Positions 26,901-38,300 of a stretch of 64,000 nt of DNA are shown here, piece after piece. Source of the DNA: Erythrocercus mccallii (Eukaryota > Chordata > Aves > Passeriformes > Dicruridae); contig VZRG01001563.1 in NCBI GenBank assembly GCA_013397435.1, positions 62,001-126,000 of the forward strand, given 5' to 3'. The position numbers were made by a program, and so were the translations under genes. The notes beneath the pieces were generated by a model, which was not told the origin of the DNA, made no database searches, and was given only the letters and a program-made list of their open reading frames with translations. Position 1 is the first letter of the stretch; the number at the start of each line of letters is the position of its first letter.

Positions 26901-29900
26901 CACATACTCCCCTGTTATCTCAGCAATCATGAAGAAGGTGCAAATTACTGATGCTACACAGATCTTCCTCCTGGCTTGATGCTGCTCCCCCTTTTTGTTC
27001 TCATAGGCCTGTGAGTAGCTGTGACAGTGATATGCTGGATTAGCTCCTGTAACTTCTGCTTCCTGCTGCTGCCTCTCTTCATTTGAATTCTTCTGAAGCC
27101 AGCTCATCCTTTGGGATAGAAGGAAATAGAAGGTTAAAAAAGAAACACCCTGGTTATTCAGGCATCTAGCCCTACAGCCCTCGAAACGATGTAATTAATG
27201 CTTTCAAAGGATAAAAGCAGCATTGGGAACAGCAGAGCAGGTCATAGAAGAGGCTTGCTCACACAAGCAAGGCTCTGTGGGAGGGAGCTGCACATGTAAT
27301 GAATGCTCGGGCTGTGTTTTCCCAGCTCTTTGGGCTCTCCTACATCATTTAGCAGTTTAAAGCACAGGGTGGCTTTCTTAGGCTGTATATCTCATACACA
27401 CCACATGACTTTGAAAAAATTGTACCTAATGCAAATAGCTACCACGTTCAGCATAACATGGAGAAAATTCTACTAAAAATTCAAAATTTTATTCCCAACA
27501 GCTTTGTCAGGAAGACTATTAAAAAGCCACCCCAAATTATTCTCTTAAATATAATTGGCCAAAGATATTTCTCTCCTCTCTTTGCACACAGAACTATTTT
27601 ATCTCAATTTCCACATATGTACAAAATCTACCAATATTCCAGCAGAGCCTGAACATAGAAAATATTAACTGAAAAATCTCAAAGGTATTTGAAGAATCAA
27701 AGAAATAAATTCTCCATAGTACATGTAACCCATAATACACGTAGAACCCTTTGTGCCACTGATTTCGTGGTAAGGTGAGAAGTCCAGCAGAAGTGTCTCT
27801 TTGACCATTGCTCCATCACAAAGTGATTTCTCAGCCAAGTCTGCTCTGCCAGAAAACCTCAATGCTGTGCCTCTCAGGGCTCCTGCACAGGAAATATGGG
27901 ATGGGGATAGAGAGATCTGGGGCCAAGCTCATTGCACGGCAGTTTTGGGAGCTCCTGATGACCATGACATCTGGAGCTCTTAGTAGAGCAACCAAGAGAT
28001 TTCCCCTGGGAGCCCCCCAAGGGGGGTTTGCTGAGCAAGGATGTTCCCTTCTCCTTATCACTCAGCAGAAAAGAGCCCAAATGGCAAAAAAAAACCCCAC
28101 CTCTAAACCCTCTCCCAGAGGGACTTAAAATCATTCTGTCTCTCCCAATAAAACAGAGCTACACCTAATGTGGTCAGTGCACTGAGACTGTGGCAGCAGA
28201 AGGTGAATTCTGCCAAGATGCACATACACACCATCCCTATAACCATCTGTTGCAGCTATTTGAGGTCTGTGTGTGCAGGGGCTACCCAGGAACACAGCAA
28301 ACTCCACTGGTTTTTTTCAAGTCTGAAATTAGCCTGGGGGCAGGATGTGGGACTGGGCTTAGTTGCCCCAGTAATAACAGTGGCTTTTCCCCATTTTGAC
28401 TTCAGACTTTCCTCTGGGACTAGGAAGAATTGTTTCTTCAGCTGAGTGAAGGAACCCTTTGCTCCAAGAAGTAACATGAATCCTGTGACTTTCTGCAGTG
28501 TTTCTGCACTGTTTATAGAAGTGTCAAGATGCCTAAAATCTCACTGTAAAGAAATCAGCTGGTGGCTGCCAACCTGCAGTAGTCAATGTCCAGAAAAAGA
28601 AAATACTGAAATCACAGACTTTTTCCAGCTGCTTTTTTGGGGCAGCCTGAAGGAACTACAGCTGCTCAGCAGGTTTGAAGTCCTGCCAGATGCCCCACAC
28701 TGGTGGGCAAGAGGCAAAGGCACCTGCAGAGCTGATGCCTTGGCCTTTTATGTTCACCAACATCACAGAGGTACTGGCAAAAGAAGAGCTGACCCACCTT
28801 GGCAGCCAAGCCCTGCAACTGTAGATAATCAATGTGGATTTGGTTCTGTAAATGTTATTGAGATGTTCCAAGCATGCGACATTCCCCTGAGTCAGCCTGT
28901 TTCCCAGCCAGGTTAGCATGTGGTGTCTGTTTGCTCAGTGGAGGTGACTGATTCCCCCTGTACATGAGGAGCTTGTGTGAAAAAGCAACTGGTCAGATTT
29001 AATGCCTGATGCTTGGAGACAGTGAGTTCTCTTAGTCCTTTAGTCAGCATTTTCCTTTAATTTCCTCACAACAATAAATAAATAGGCATTGGACGGTCTA
29101 GGGAGTGGGCTGCCCATCTGGCAGCTGGGGTGCCCACCAGCCAGTCCTTCTCCAGTCCTTTAGTTTTACATTTATCGAGTTCCTCATGTGCACTGTGTCA
29201 TTTTTGTACAGTATTTTACTGACGAATTAGACACAGAAGGTACCACAAATTAATTCCTTCCAGATGGCTGAATAAAATGCTGTAGTCCTCTCACTCTCCC
29301 CTGGAGATCACGGCAGGCAAGATTTTCTTTCTCATGATCTCTCTCTGGAGTTAACTTCCAATGCTTTTCTATATTTTGCATGTAAAATTAATTTCCCCTT
29401 ACCTCAATTTTCATCAGCTGGCATTGAACATTAAAATCATCTTAATGACATGAGTCACGATCAGCTTAACAGCCTCTCAGGCAGGAATGCCAAAATTACT
29501 ACTGCATATTCTGAGCCACCAAGTCCTTTCCTTGCTGTTAACAAAATAGGTCACTCTGTATCTCACTCTCTTTTGGTTTTTGTCTTTCAGTCTCTCTGTC
29601 AACTAACAAAGCCTCGGGGCATCACTGAGGGGCAGGAAAGCACTGTCCATAGATCTTTCTGGACAGATGCAAAAGCAAACAGAGACAGCATAAACCCACA
29701 AATGTCACATTTTTCTGTCTAAAGGGTACCTAGATAAAAATGCCCCAGTTGCCAGAGGTGGCAAGCATTCTCTGCTCCCTTTGAACTTGCAGAACAGCAT
29801 CTGGACCGATGAGTTGGGAAAACTCCTGCCAGCTCCTGTACATAACCATTATTTTTCTTTCAAAAGCTGCCTGCTACTAATTAAAAGAATCTAAGTATCG

Positions 29901-32900
29901 AAGAGGCAGTTTTATAAAAGTGTGAATCAAAAGCTTAAGGTGCAAAGATCACCTCTGTTAGACCAGAAACCCCTTCGTAGTGTTTTAGAGGAAACTGTAG
30001 CCTTTGAACATCAGGTCTCTGTGCCAGCATATTGCAGAGTCACAGATTAAAAAATAATCTTTTCTCTCTTTCAAATTCTCTTTTCTTTGTAAAAAGGATA
30101 CTCAGGGGAATGTAGGCTCCTACTGAGTCATGCCCAGAAGGGGGAAGCAGAAAATATTAATACATATTGCAGATTTCACACAAATCATTAGCAAGAGCTT
30201 TTTATTACAACTTCCTTTCTGTTTATTTTCACTTGATCTGCTGGGTGCCTTGATCTGCAGGCTTATGGGAATAATTGCTATCCTCCTAGACCATTATGAG
30301 TTCCCCAGTCAAAAGAGGAAAATGTGGAATCACTACACTTTCCACAGGAGATCATCTCCTTCATGAGGGAAAATAGTAATTTTCTGATGCCTGAAAGGAT
30401 AATGAAACTGCCTTCAGAGAAAAATTTGTCAAAGCCATAGTCACCTTCCTTATGCTGGCACCATTCCGATTTCCACTGATGTACCAATCTTGAATATTTT
30501 CAAGGTATTTAAGATCCTGTTAAAAACCTGGCTGTCCAGTTTCTCCTTTTCCTTACTGTGGCACAAAATAAAGGCAAATATTTATATATTTGCATACATT
30601 TAGATGTCTAGTAGATAGGTATTCATGCCTTAGTTATCTTATTTGGCCTCATTTTGGGGGCCTGGCCCTGTATGCATAAATGTATTTTCAAGAGTTTTCC
30701 TTTTACATAACAGTATAACAATGGCTGCTTGGAGACAGACCAGTGATGCACGTAGCCAAGTATCCAAATTCTGTCATAAGCATAAAGGAATACATAAGGT
30801 CAAAGTACCAAAGAGGAACATTCCCAGAGAGTTACTGCTCCCCAGTTCGGAACCAGAGCTCTTGTCCAACAGATGTCTATTCCACAAACCCAGCTGACTT
30901 GAAACTATTCCTACAATTTAATTATGATGTGTGTAAAAATAATGCGTCTTTTGTCACTCTGGAGCTGTCTGCCTGCTATTTTAATTAGTTCTTATACGGT
31001 TAGAAATAATGAGTGACTATTCCCTGCTTACCTGCCTTACATCATTCATGATTTTACGTGTCATCTGAACCATCAATTTTCTGAGCTCATGCCCTAGCTA
31101 TTTAATTTCTGTTTCATATCACTAACTACCTTGGTTCTAGTTTTCTTTCTGAGATGAAGAGGGCAAAACTGAATGGGGCATAGTGGAGATGGCGTATGGC
31201 CAGTACTGGGCAGACACAGCCCTTTCTGCAGGGTGCTAGTGTCACCTGCAGGGGGACAAAGGCGATGGGATTGGGTTTGCTGAGTCTGCTAAGATACTCT
31301 GTGCTACTGGGCCAGCTGACAAAGGAGACAACCACAAGCCCCTCAGCTGAAATGGTCCAGAAATCACAGGAAACACCTATAATCTTCCTGAGCATTGATT
31401 CTGTAAAGGATAAGGAGTGGTGGAAAGCCTTTATTTGATGAGGACTCTTTGATCTCATAAGATCATATCACCTGCAGGAAGGGAGAAAAAGAAGAAAATA
31501 TTCCTTATGTGCTTGCTATAGAAAATCACTCTCCACCTGAAGAAATCCTCTCTCAGGTTTGCTTTTGCCTGCTGGTATGAGCCTGCCAGACAGGAACCAA
31601 TTAGGAGTCTAAGGCCTGTAGATAGGAACACCTACAGGTAAATACTTTGTGTTAAAAACTTTTGCATGAAGACAAACCCTAACATTTTCACACAACTTTC
31701 CTACTTTCAGCATTTCTCACCCCTAGGATTTTCCCCTGCCTTGTCTCTTGTCTCAGAGACAAAATAAAAACCAAAACTTTGAGTCTTAAAGCCTTGAGTT
31801 TCACTTGTGTGATGGTATTCAAAATTCTACTATAAAGACAGATAAAGAACATAAAGAAATCCATGCTGGATCAACCTGAAATCTAGCTCATAGCACAACT
31901 GGAATAATCAGATGCAAATCCACTAATTTATGAAGTGGGATATTGAATATTTCTGGTCAATATTAGAGTGATCAGTTACCAGCAAGAAATAAAATACTCT
32001 GGCCTGACTTCATTCATGGAAACTTGAGGAACTTGGTCAAGCCATTACCTAGACCATGATAAAGGGTTATCTAGATCACTATATTGGTGATGACAAATAG
32101 AAAAAATAGAATATAAATTATTAATCATCAGAAGAACTTATTCTCTTTTAATACTACCATTCATTGTGAAAAGACCATACAAAAACTATTTTAGAAAACT
32201 ACTTCAGACCTAATTTAAAGATAAGTGATGTATGACTTACAGACAACATGTTTTGCATGAAGCAGGAGGTTCTGAGTGCTCAGCTTCAGACCCTGTAACC
32301 AGTATGGTTCATAACCTTCCTCAAGTCTGGTGGGAAGTGGTCCTGTCCTGAGACCCATCCTGTGTAATGCTTTCCTCTGTTACCTGGAGGAGAAGGTGTA
32401 GGGCACCCTGATCACATTGGCAGATGATTCCAACCTGGAGGTGCAGCTGATAGATTGGAGGGCAAGGCTGCCATAAGGAGTCTGGAGGAAGATCTCAACA
32501 GGAGCCATCTAATTTCACAAGAACAAATATAAAGTCCTGCACCTGGGACAGACAGATTTGTGAGACCACATCTACAATATCGTGTCCAGCTTTGAGATCC
32601 TTAGCACAGGAAGGATCAGTAAAGTAGTGCAAGTTCAGCAGAGGGTGACCAGGATGATTAAAGACTGGAGTACTTCTGTGGGGACTGGACTTTTTCTGAG
32701 CAACCTGGATGCAACCTGCCAATATTCTTGAGGAGGCTATTGAGAAGATGGAATTTTATTGCTCTACATGGAGGAAGGATGAGGTCATCAGTCATAAATT
32801 GAAACAAGTTCCGATTGAATATGAAGGATAAAAAAAAGATTGTGAAATTAATTAACTATTGAAGAAGATTGCCCAGAAAGGCTGGGGAGCTTCTATCCTG

Positions 32901-35330
32901 AGAGATTTTTTTCAAGATTACACTGGACACAGCCCTGAGCAACGTTATTCAATCTCTTAGTTGGACCAGAGACATTCTTAAGGTCCCTCCCAATGTGAAT
33001 TGTACTATAAACCTACAACTGATCTGACTTTCAAAGGGCTCAGTTGAAGCCCACCCCCTTTTAAGCATTTCAACTTTGACATGGGAAGCCTTTGCATCCA
33101 AACCCTCTAGTGACTACAGACAGATCTCACATGTGCAAAACACTCTCCTCCACAACCCTGAGTGCAGGGCAAGGGGTCAGCTTTCAGGCTTCCTGCTCAT
33201 ATGGTCAAGGTAAAACTAGCTTTGTGCCCTGTGTATTGTAATGATGGCATTTATTAAAAAGAAAGAGACTGGGGGATAGCAAGGAAATAGGCAATCTGTG
33301 TGCAAAGTAAATTCTGTTGAAAACATTAGAGTTGCTCATTAATGCTACACATGGGGGACAGAAAAATGTAATTTATACCAACAGCTAAGATGAGCCTATT
33401 GCTACTATTGGCTTAAGGCAGCTGCTCTGTGAGCCTGGGCCCACAGGGGCTGGCTGTGGCTCACAGGCTGGCACCCTGGGTCAATGGGCTGGCACCTCAA
33501 GCTGCTGGGTGCAATGGGAAGCAGGGCATGGGCTTCCCCCTGTGCTACCAGCTCTTTCCAACAGGACGGAGACTCTGGCTCTCAGCCCCCATTTCTGGTT
33601 ATTTCTGGAAGAGAGTAATTAAATTGTGCAATTAATCAAATTTCATCTTGCAGAAAAAGCAATATGGACATGCAGCACAAAAGCCACATGGCTGGATGAC
33701 AAGTCGTCTTCATTTTGGAGAGCTGTTCTACCACCTCCATCATTCAACCACCTCAGGAGCACCACTGTAGAGTCCTCCTGGGACCAGCCCTCCAGCTCAG
33801 GGGCTATTGCATGTAGCTGCATATCAGCAATCAACAATTACAATTGCTGCAGCAATTCACCCTAACTAATTTCAATCCTAAATTAAGAAATAATTATCAG
33901 AAAAATAATGATTCCAGAAGGTGTGTCAGCTCTCAGATGGGAGGATCAGCTGCCAGGGATTCTTGTTCCCAGTGTGCATCCTACCCTTCTGCTTACCAGG
34001 GATATTCCCCATTAATGGTGATCCAGGGAAAAAATGTTTCCTCACCAGGTAGTCTAACAACTGTCCCTGTCTCAGGGGATCATATAATGGGTTTTCCCAG
34101 AATTGTCCTTTGTGTCCAGAGGTTGCAAGGGGCCAAAGACCCTCAAGCACTGAAGCTGTGCCCACAAAAAAAAAAAAAAAAAAAATTGCAAACTTTCAAA
34201 AAAACACTGAGCATCTTCAATAACTAAAATGAACTGCAGAATCACATGGGATCTTTTTGAAATATAAATATTACCACAGAAGTCATTTTGGACAGTACCA
34301 TCTATATTTATGGAGCCATGTAATAACATTTAAATAATAACCCAGACATTCAAACTACTAAAATACGATGGCACTGACCCCAGCATAAGAACGTGAAGAG
34401 ACAGATTTCCATCTGAACTGACAGTGTTTACGCCAAGTTTCTGTCCCACATGTTTTAAGAGAGCCAAGCAATAAATAACCTGAAAACCAATGAGATAATG
34501 GAAATGTCAAGAGGTGTTAAGCTGTAACTGAACAGCTATTTTCTTTTAAAAATACTTTCTAGTCTGAGTCAAGAGGAAGAATGAAAAACAAGTTAAACTG
34601 CGAAACTCTTTCATGATAGATATTTATACTCATTTTTTCAACCCCATGTACAGTATTTCATATTTTCAGAGGATCTCTTCTCACTCCAGCAAGCATTTAC
34701 TCGGGATCTCTGGCATACAAGAGGTGCATTAACTCTAAGCCTAACAGACTATCCACAAGAATAAAGCATCGCTTTTCTTTCAAACCAAATGGATAATTTA
34801 GACATTCAAGCATGAAGGAGCCTTGAGTCAAACATGGTGTAAATAGCACAATTATAATTCAGCCTAAAAGTGCAGCAAAATCCATGAGGTTTTGCATCCT
34901 ACAATAAATCTACTAAGCTTATAAAATACATAGCAAGAGACACTTGCTTCAACAGTAGATTGGTTCAATCCATCACAGACACAGACACATCAGGCTGCTG
35001 TCTAGTAAATGCTTCAAATATCTAATAAGAAAGTTTAGGAAGGAAAAAATTGAACAAAAGATCTTGAAAGTAGTCAAATGCATGCACGGTGAAACTCTCC
35101 CTGCTTTGACTCCTGCAGCCAGTTGGCAGATTGGTGATCTCATACCATACCATACCATACCATATCATACCATACCATACCATACCATACCGATCTTGCT
35201 CATCTCTGACACAGAAATGTCAGTGAAGGAAACAACAAGAGTTGTGTTACCTGTCTAGGGCCAAGCAGTACTTCTTGGTGTCCCTCTCACTCACAAGACA
35301 AGCTCTTTCTAGGCCCTTTTCAGTAGCCAT
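14832..35330 (-). CDS. SLC30A8: SLC30A8: zinc transporter 8 (ZnT8), 8 coding exons
   Basis: The coding sequence is the complement of 14832-14977, 15996-16130, 17716-17821, 18218-18407, 18927-19080, 22949-23087, 26904-27108 and 35251-35330. It totals 1155 nt and gives 384 residues plus stop; every intron is GT-AG and all phases close. ZnT8 is a cation-diffusion-facilitator Zn2+/H+ antiporter that loads zinc into insulin granules of islet beta cells (family knowledge). Visible hallmarks are an N-terminal HCH motif (54-56), TM2 HxxxD (H108, D112), TM5 HxxxD (H235, D239), a histidine-rich TM4-TM5 loop (201-226), a cytosolic domain with LWSLTMNQ, and a C-terminal CxxC (C376, C379). These match human ZnT8 positions with an offset of +2, then +15. 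ZnT2 and ZnT3 are the nearest alternatives, but LWSLTMNQ, DSQ and KxCxASxIC favour ZnT8. Introns 1 to 7 are 8142, 3816, 3868, 519, 396, 1585 and 1018 nt. Confidence 0.95.
15996..16130 (-). CDS. SLC30A8: SLC30A8 coding exon 7 (cytosolic domain, first half)
   Basis: This exon encodes residues 292-336 plus one base of codon 337, the first half of the cytosolic metallochaperone-like dimerisation domain. ESVHNLHLWSLTMNQ is the ZnT8 signature and contains histidines placed like the human zinc ligands. The acceptor is TTTTCAG and the donor is GTCAGT. Confidence 0.96.
16131..17715. other. SLC30A8 intron 6
   Basis: Intronic sequence with no recognised repeat or exon. A 143-codon plus-strand open frame (16447-16878) has no recognisable domain and is judged spurious. 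Confidence 0.7.
17716..17821 (-). CDS. SLC30A8: SLC30A8 coding exon 6 (TM6)
   Basis: This exon encodes residues 257-291 plus one base of codon 292. It reads PQYKIADPICTFVFSIFVLA and onward through TM6 to VLMEG, matching human PEYKIADPICTFIFSILVLA. The acceptor is TTTCTAG and the donor is GTAGGA. Confidence 0.96.
18218..18407 (-). CDS. SLC30A8: SLC30A8 coding exon 5 (His-rich loop and TM5)
   Basis: This exon encodes residues 193-256. The cytosolic loop begins TGHGHSHG and is 13 residues longer than in human ZnT8, whose loop has only a short GHNH. It is followed by NASLRAAFVHTIGD with TM5 metal ligands H235 and D239. The acceptor is TTGCAG. The donor GTTGGT is weak and follows ALIIFFK. Confidence 0.95.
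18927..19080 (-). CDS. SLC30A8: SLC30A8 coding exon 4 (TM3-TM4)
   Basis: This exon encodes residues 142-192 plus two bases of codon 193. It starts EILGALMSMLIVWMVTGVL (TM3), then RLLHPDYNIDATVM and TM4, closely matching human ZnT8. The acceptor is TTCCTAG and the donor is the strong consensus GTAAGT. Confidence 0.96.
21640..22187 (+). mobile_element. Solo LTR, endogenous retrovirus, in SLC30A8 intron 3
   Basis: A 548-bp LTR beginning TGTCCTAGGTTAAAATGT and ending CCAGCACA, with perfect 5-bp target duplications AGGAG (21635-21639 and 22188-22192). It contains a GC box (CTCCGCCC), a TATAA at 21899-21903 and ATTAAA at 22131-22136. It is antisense to SLC30A8. It is a close relative of the LTR at 60616-61154 and retains a stretch of about 16 bp near the 5' end that the other lacks. 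Confidence 0.92.
22949..23087 (-). CDS. SLC30A8: SLC30A8 coding exon 3 (TM2)
   Basis: This exon encodes residues 96-141 plus one base of codon 142. It contains the TM2 transport-site motif AAHILVD with H108 and D112, equivalent to human H106 and D110, and ends in the family-typical TFGWHRA. The donor is GTAGCA. Two AG acceptors lie 8 nt apart. The one nearer the exon (GTGGGCAG|ATC) is used here because only it keeps frame and family length with exon 2. Confidence 0.95.
23088..26903. other. SLC30A8 intron 2
   Basis: Intronic, AT-rich, with no recognised repeat family or additional exon. Confidence 0.7.
26904..27108 (-). CDS. SLC30A8: SLC30A8 coding exon 2 (cytosolic N-tail and TM1)
   Basis: This exon completes codon 27 (Arg) and encodes residues 28-95. 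It carries the HCH motif (54-56), which in human ZnT8 takes part in zinc binding across the dimer. TM1 begins near residue 76 (KICVASVICTFFMIAE). The acceptor is CCAAAG|G. The donor is TAT|GTGTGT, a poor match to consensus. Ending at TAT makes the junction read ITGEY|IAGS, which aligns without gaps to human VVGGH|IAGS. Human Met50, the start of the short human isoform, is Ala52 here. Confidence 0.93.
32310..33011 (+). mobile_element. Old CR1 LINE fragment, plus strand, in SLC30A8 intron 1
   Basis: It contains characteristic CR1 phrases in order: GTGGTCCTGTCCTGAGACCC, GCAGATGATTCCAACCTGGA, AAAGTCCTGCACCTGGG, GGATGAGGTCATCAGTCATA, and a 3' end at GGTCCCTCCCAATGTGAATT. Internally deleted and diverged, so no intact coding region. 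Confidence 0.8.
35141..35190. repeat. (CATAC)10 pentanucleotide microsatellite
   Basis: Ten contiguous 5-bp units, one changed to CATAT at 35161-35165. It lies in SLC30A8 intron 1 and starts 60 nt beyond the exon 1 donor. In the transcript it reads as repeated GGUAUG, each unit resembling a 5' splice site. Confidence 0.95.
35251..35330 (-). CDS. SLC30A8: SLC30A8 coding exon 1 (start codon)
   Basis: This exon encodes residues 1-26 plus two bases of codon 27 and is followed by donor GTAACA. The core LERACLV...KKYCLALD aligns with the human ZnT8 N-terminus (LERTYLV...KMYAFTLE), and its phase-2 end fits exon 2. The start codon at 35330-35328 is chosen because an in-frame TAA lies 39 nt upstream (35367-35369) with no other ATG between. 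The Kozak context is mediocre: T at -3, G at +4. The N-terminus is cytosolic. No TATA box at a canonical distance was seen, and the transcription start was not located. Confidence 0.85.
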
Positions 35331-35369
35331 GAAGAAAGTCAATGGGGTTCTGCTTGGTTTTTCCCTTTA

Positions 35370-38300
35370 AGCTCTCTTTTCCCTCTCTGAAGAAATATGG
35401 GAAGAAATGTCCTCTTGACTTATGCAGATGTCTCTGCCAAATATTTTAAAATGAAAATGTTTTAATAATCTTCCCAATAAACCAGAGAGAAACTGCGAGA
35501 GAAAGCTTCTTTCCTAGTGCCGGTGGCATCACTACCGTGCTGACCAGTAACTTGCTGAGCATGTCAGATTGGAGATTCCGGGCCTCCCTCCCTGTTATTA
35601 TTTCTTTTCCTTCCATGTTTGATGCTGGATCAGCTCTTCGGTCACGCAGGGGGCGCGTGCTCTCCCAGGCACAGGCCCAGGGTCCACACTGATGTGCACA
35701 GAGAAGCTCACGTGGATGCACCGAAAAAGAGAAGCAAGGTCATTAAAACAGCCTGATTTGCCTGGAAACAGTCAAACCCCTGTTTGCCTTTCTGCATGCT
35801 TGGCTTGGGAGGAAAGTAAACCTCTCTCACTCCAGCTTTGCACAAGCCTTTTAATCTAAGCAATCACTCTAAGGACTGATCTCTTCCCCTGGCATGTTCT
35901 CTCTTAATGGTTCGAAACAGAAGAGGCTGCTTATTATTGCCATTTGCAGCACAGGTTATTGAAATCTTCGTTTCAGCAGGAAGGACTGCAGGTTGTTATT
36001 TCTGCTTTATTCAGTTTGTTAGTTCTATTAACAGCCACAGTCCCTGGAGGGGAGGAGAAGCCCTCCAGCCTCACCTCTCTCACAGCCTGACCTCAGACAT
36101 TTGCTTCAGCACTAATGGGAAATCTTGTTCTGGTGCTGGCTGTGTTTTACCATACTATTGGCAGAGGCAGACTGGGAGTGAGAACCCTACCCGTGCACTG
36201 TTTTCATGGGAGAGATTAGAACAAGGCAGTGTGGGGCTGCACTTAAATTCTGCAGTCTTTTTTACCACAGCTACTCTAATATGAATATGATGAACTGGGA
36301 TTGCCCTTTCCTTCCCTCAGCTCTCAGAGCATATACTCTGTCTGAAATTCATGGGGACAGGTGGCACATTTGTACATATAAATGCAAACAATTGGGTTTG
36401 TGCCATCAGAGATCCACATGTTGCCTCCCACATGTCAGTTGCACAAACATTTCCCTGGAACCTGTGAGCAAAGGAGCAGGCTGTATCTTGGACATTTTTA
36501 TGAACAGCCATGGCAGAAATGCATGTTTTTTCCACAATCTTTGCCACTCTAATACCCTTTTGTTGAGAGCCTTTTCCCAGGTTCCTATACCCACTTATAC
36601 ACCCTTATTAGGTGGAAGAGATTGATTTTATTACTCATTTCTAGAACTTTCTATCTTCTTCTGAACTGTAAAAGGTTGCTCTTTAATGTTTTTTAAAGTT
36701 GGTGCCACTTACTGGACCTGAAAATGTGGTTGTCCAGCAAGGGTAGTGACATAGGCTTATAATTCACACCCAGTGAGAGATTCTGCTGGCTCCCCATCCC
36801 ATAAATATCACCATTATTGCAATGTCTCAGTAAGCATCTCAACTAATCTTTCCTTCAGAAATTACCAATAACAACATCCTGTTGCAGACTCAGGATATCA
36901 GAAAAAGAAACCTTGGACTTGGAACCTGATTTACAGTGGATCTCAGCTTTTCTAGGGTGCTAAGCCAAAGTATTGGGTCTAAGCACTTTCAATTTAAGAA
37001 AAATTTAAAATCCACCTCAGAAGATTACAGCTAAAACCAATTTCTGTTTTGATTCACTGAAGGCATGTAACTTTTGGTAATGAGATAGATGTGTTTCCAT
37101 CGTTTTGCAAAAGAATCTTGAGCCTCAGGTGCATACCAGCAAAATGAAGCCATAGATCATTCACAGCATTTAATCTAGACTTCTGTTTTGTGTTTGTTAT
37201 TGTCAGTACTGATGGTTGTGCCTCTCAGGAGACAGGCTGTGAGGCAGGATAGAAAGAAATTTCTTCTGAGCTATCCACAAAGACTTGGGTTTCCTCTTTA
37301 TACAGACTCTGAAACTCATTAAGAGAGAAACAGCAGCTATCTGTGGAATTTATGCTTCAGAAAAATTATTCAGACCATCTCAATAAATTCATCTCAGGCT
37401 TTCAATAATAATGCAGTTTGTTTCTGAGCCTACATTAAAAATGCCACAAATCCAATCATACCAGTTTTAATGACCCTAGTCAAGGACATTTCTTAAGATT
37501 TGCATCCAATACAGACATGTGAGGCATCACACTGGTTTTTGCAATTGAAAGCTCCTTGTCATTATTATCCAAAATCTCCATTAGTAAAAAAGCTTATCCT
37601 TGATCCCATTTCAACTTTAATCAGTTACACTTTAAATATGAAAAAAATCCAATCCCTCTCATTCTGTCATTATGGGAGTAGATACTGACAGCTTAAATGT
37701 ACAGAGGAAAAATCAGTGCATTTATTAATTGAAAATATCACTGAAGTCTATAATTTTTATGAGCCATGAGAAATCTTGAAGATCATCTGCAAAGAGTTTC
37801 TCTGCCTTTCTCTGGCATCAGCTTGAGTAGCTCTGCAGTGCATCACCAGCAACCTAGAGATCCAGGCATTTGTGATTTCTGGGGCTTGGCTATTACAGTT
37901 TTTACATTTGTAGTGAGAATATGCTTTTTCCCCCCGTGAAGCTCCTGTGCCTTCCAGCCATCTGTCATTTAGGGATCCAAAGCTGGAAGTATGACAAATT
38001 GAAAGAAAATCCACTTTCCTCTTCTTGTGAACCAATCAATGGAGTAACCCTTCATAAGTGAGTGTCAAAAGGAAAATATCTACCCTGATTTAGATCCAAT
38101 TTAAAAATCATTAAAAGGATGTTAATGTTCAATATTTTAAAATACTAAATTTTTAAACATCAATATTTTTATCTTGGGTTTGCTGCCAATTTTTCAAAAG
38201 AATGGAGACTTTTGATAGTAACTGACTGAGGGGAAAAAGTCATCTGCAATGTTTTAGATGGATATTTTAGATTGCACAAGGTCATTGGGGAGAAAAAGAC

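Larger units (their letters stand above)
27109..35250. other. SLC30A8 intron 1
   Basis: An 8.1-kb first intron. It holds a possible LTR-like stretch near 27430-28163, a CR1 at 32310-33011, a GC-rich patch at 33430-33600 with repeated GGCTGGCACC, an A-tract at 34167-34186 and the CATAC microsatellite. Open frames, including 156 codons at 28446-28916, show no known domain. Confidence 0.7.

Noticed and set aside
28446..28916. 156-codon open frame on the plus strand
   Set aside because: It lies in SLC30A8 intron 1, is antisense, and has no recognisable domain or splice context.
31032..31100. Minus-strand open segment ending in a good donor (GTAAGC)
   Set aside because: Its phase and sequence do not fit ZnT8, and no acceptor or partner exon is evident.
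14832..35330. Identity as SLC30A2 or SLC30A3 instead of SLC30A8
   Set aside because: The HGHSH loop resembles ZnT2/ZnT3, but the N-terminal exon, LWSLTMNQ, DSQ and the C-terminus match ZnT8 best.
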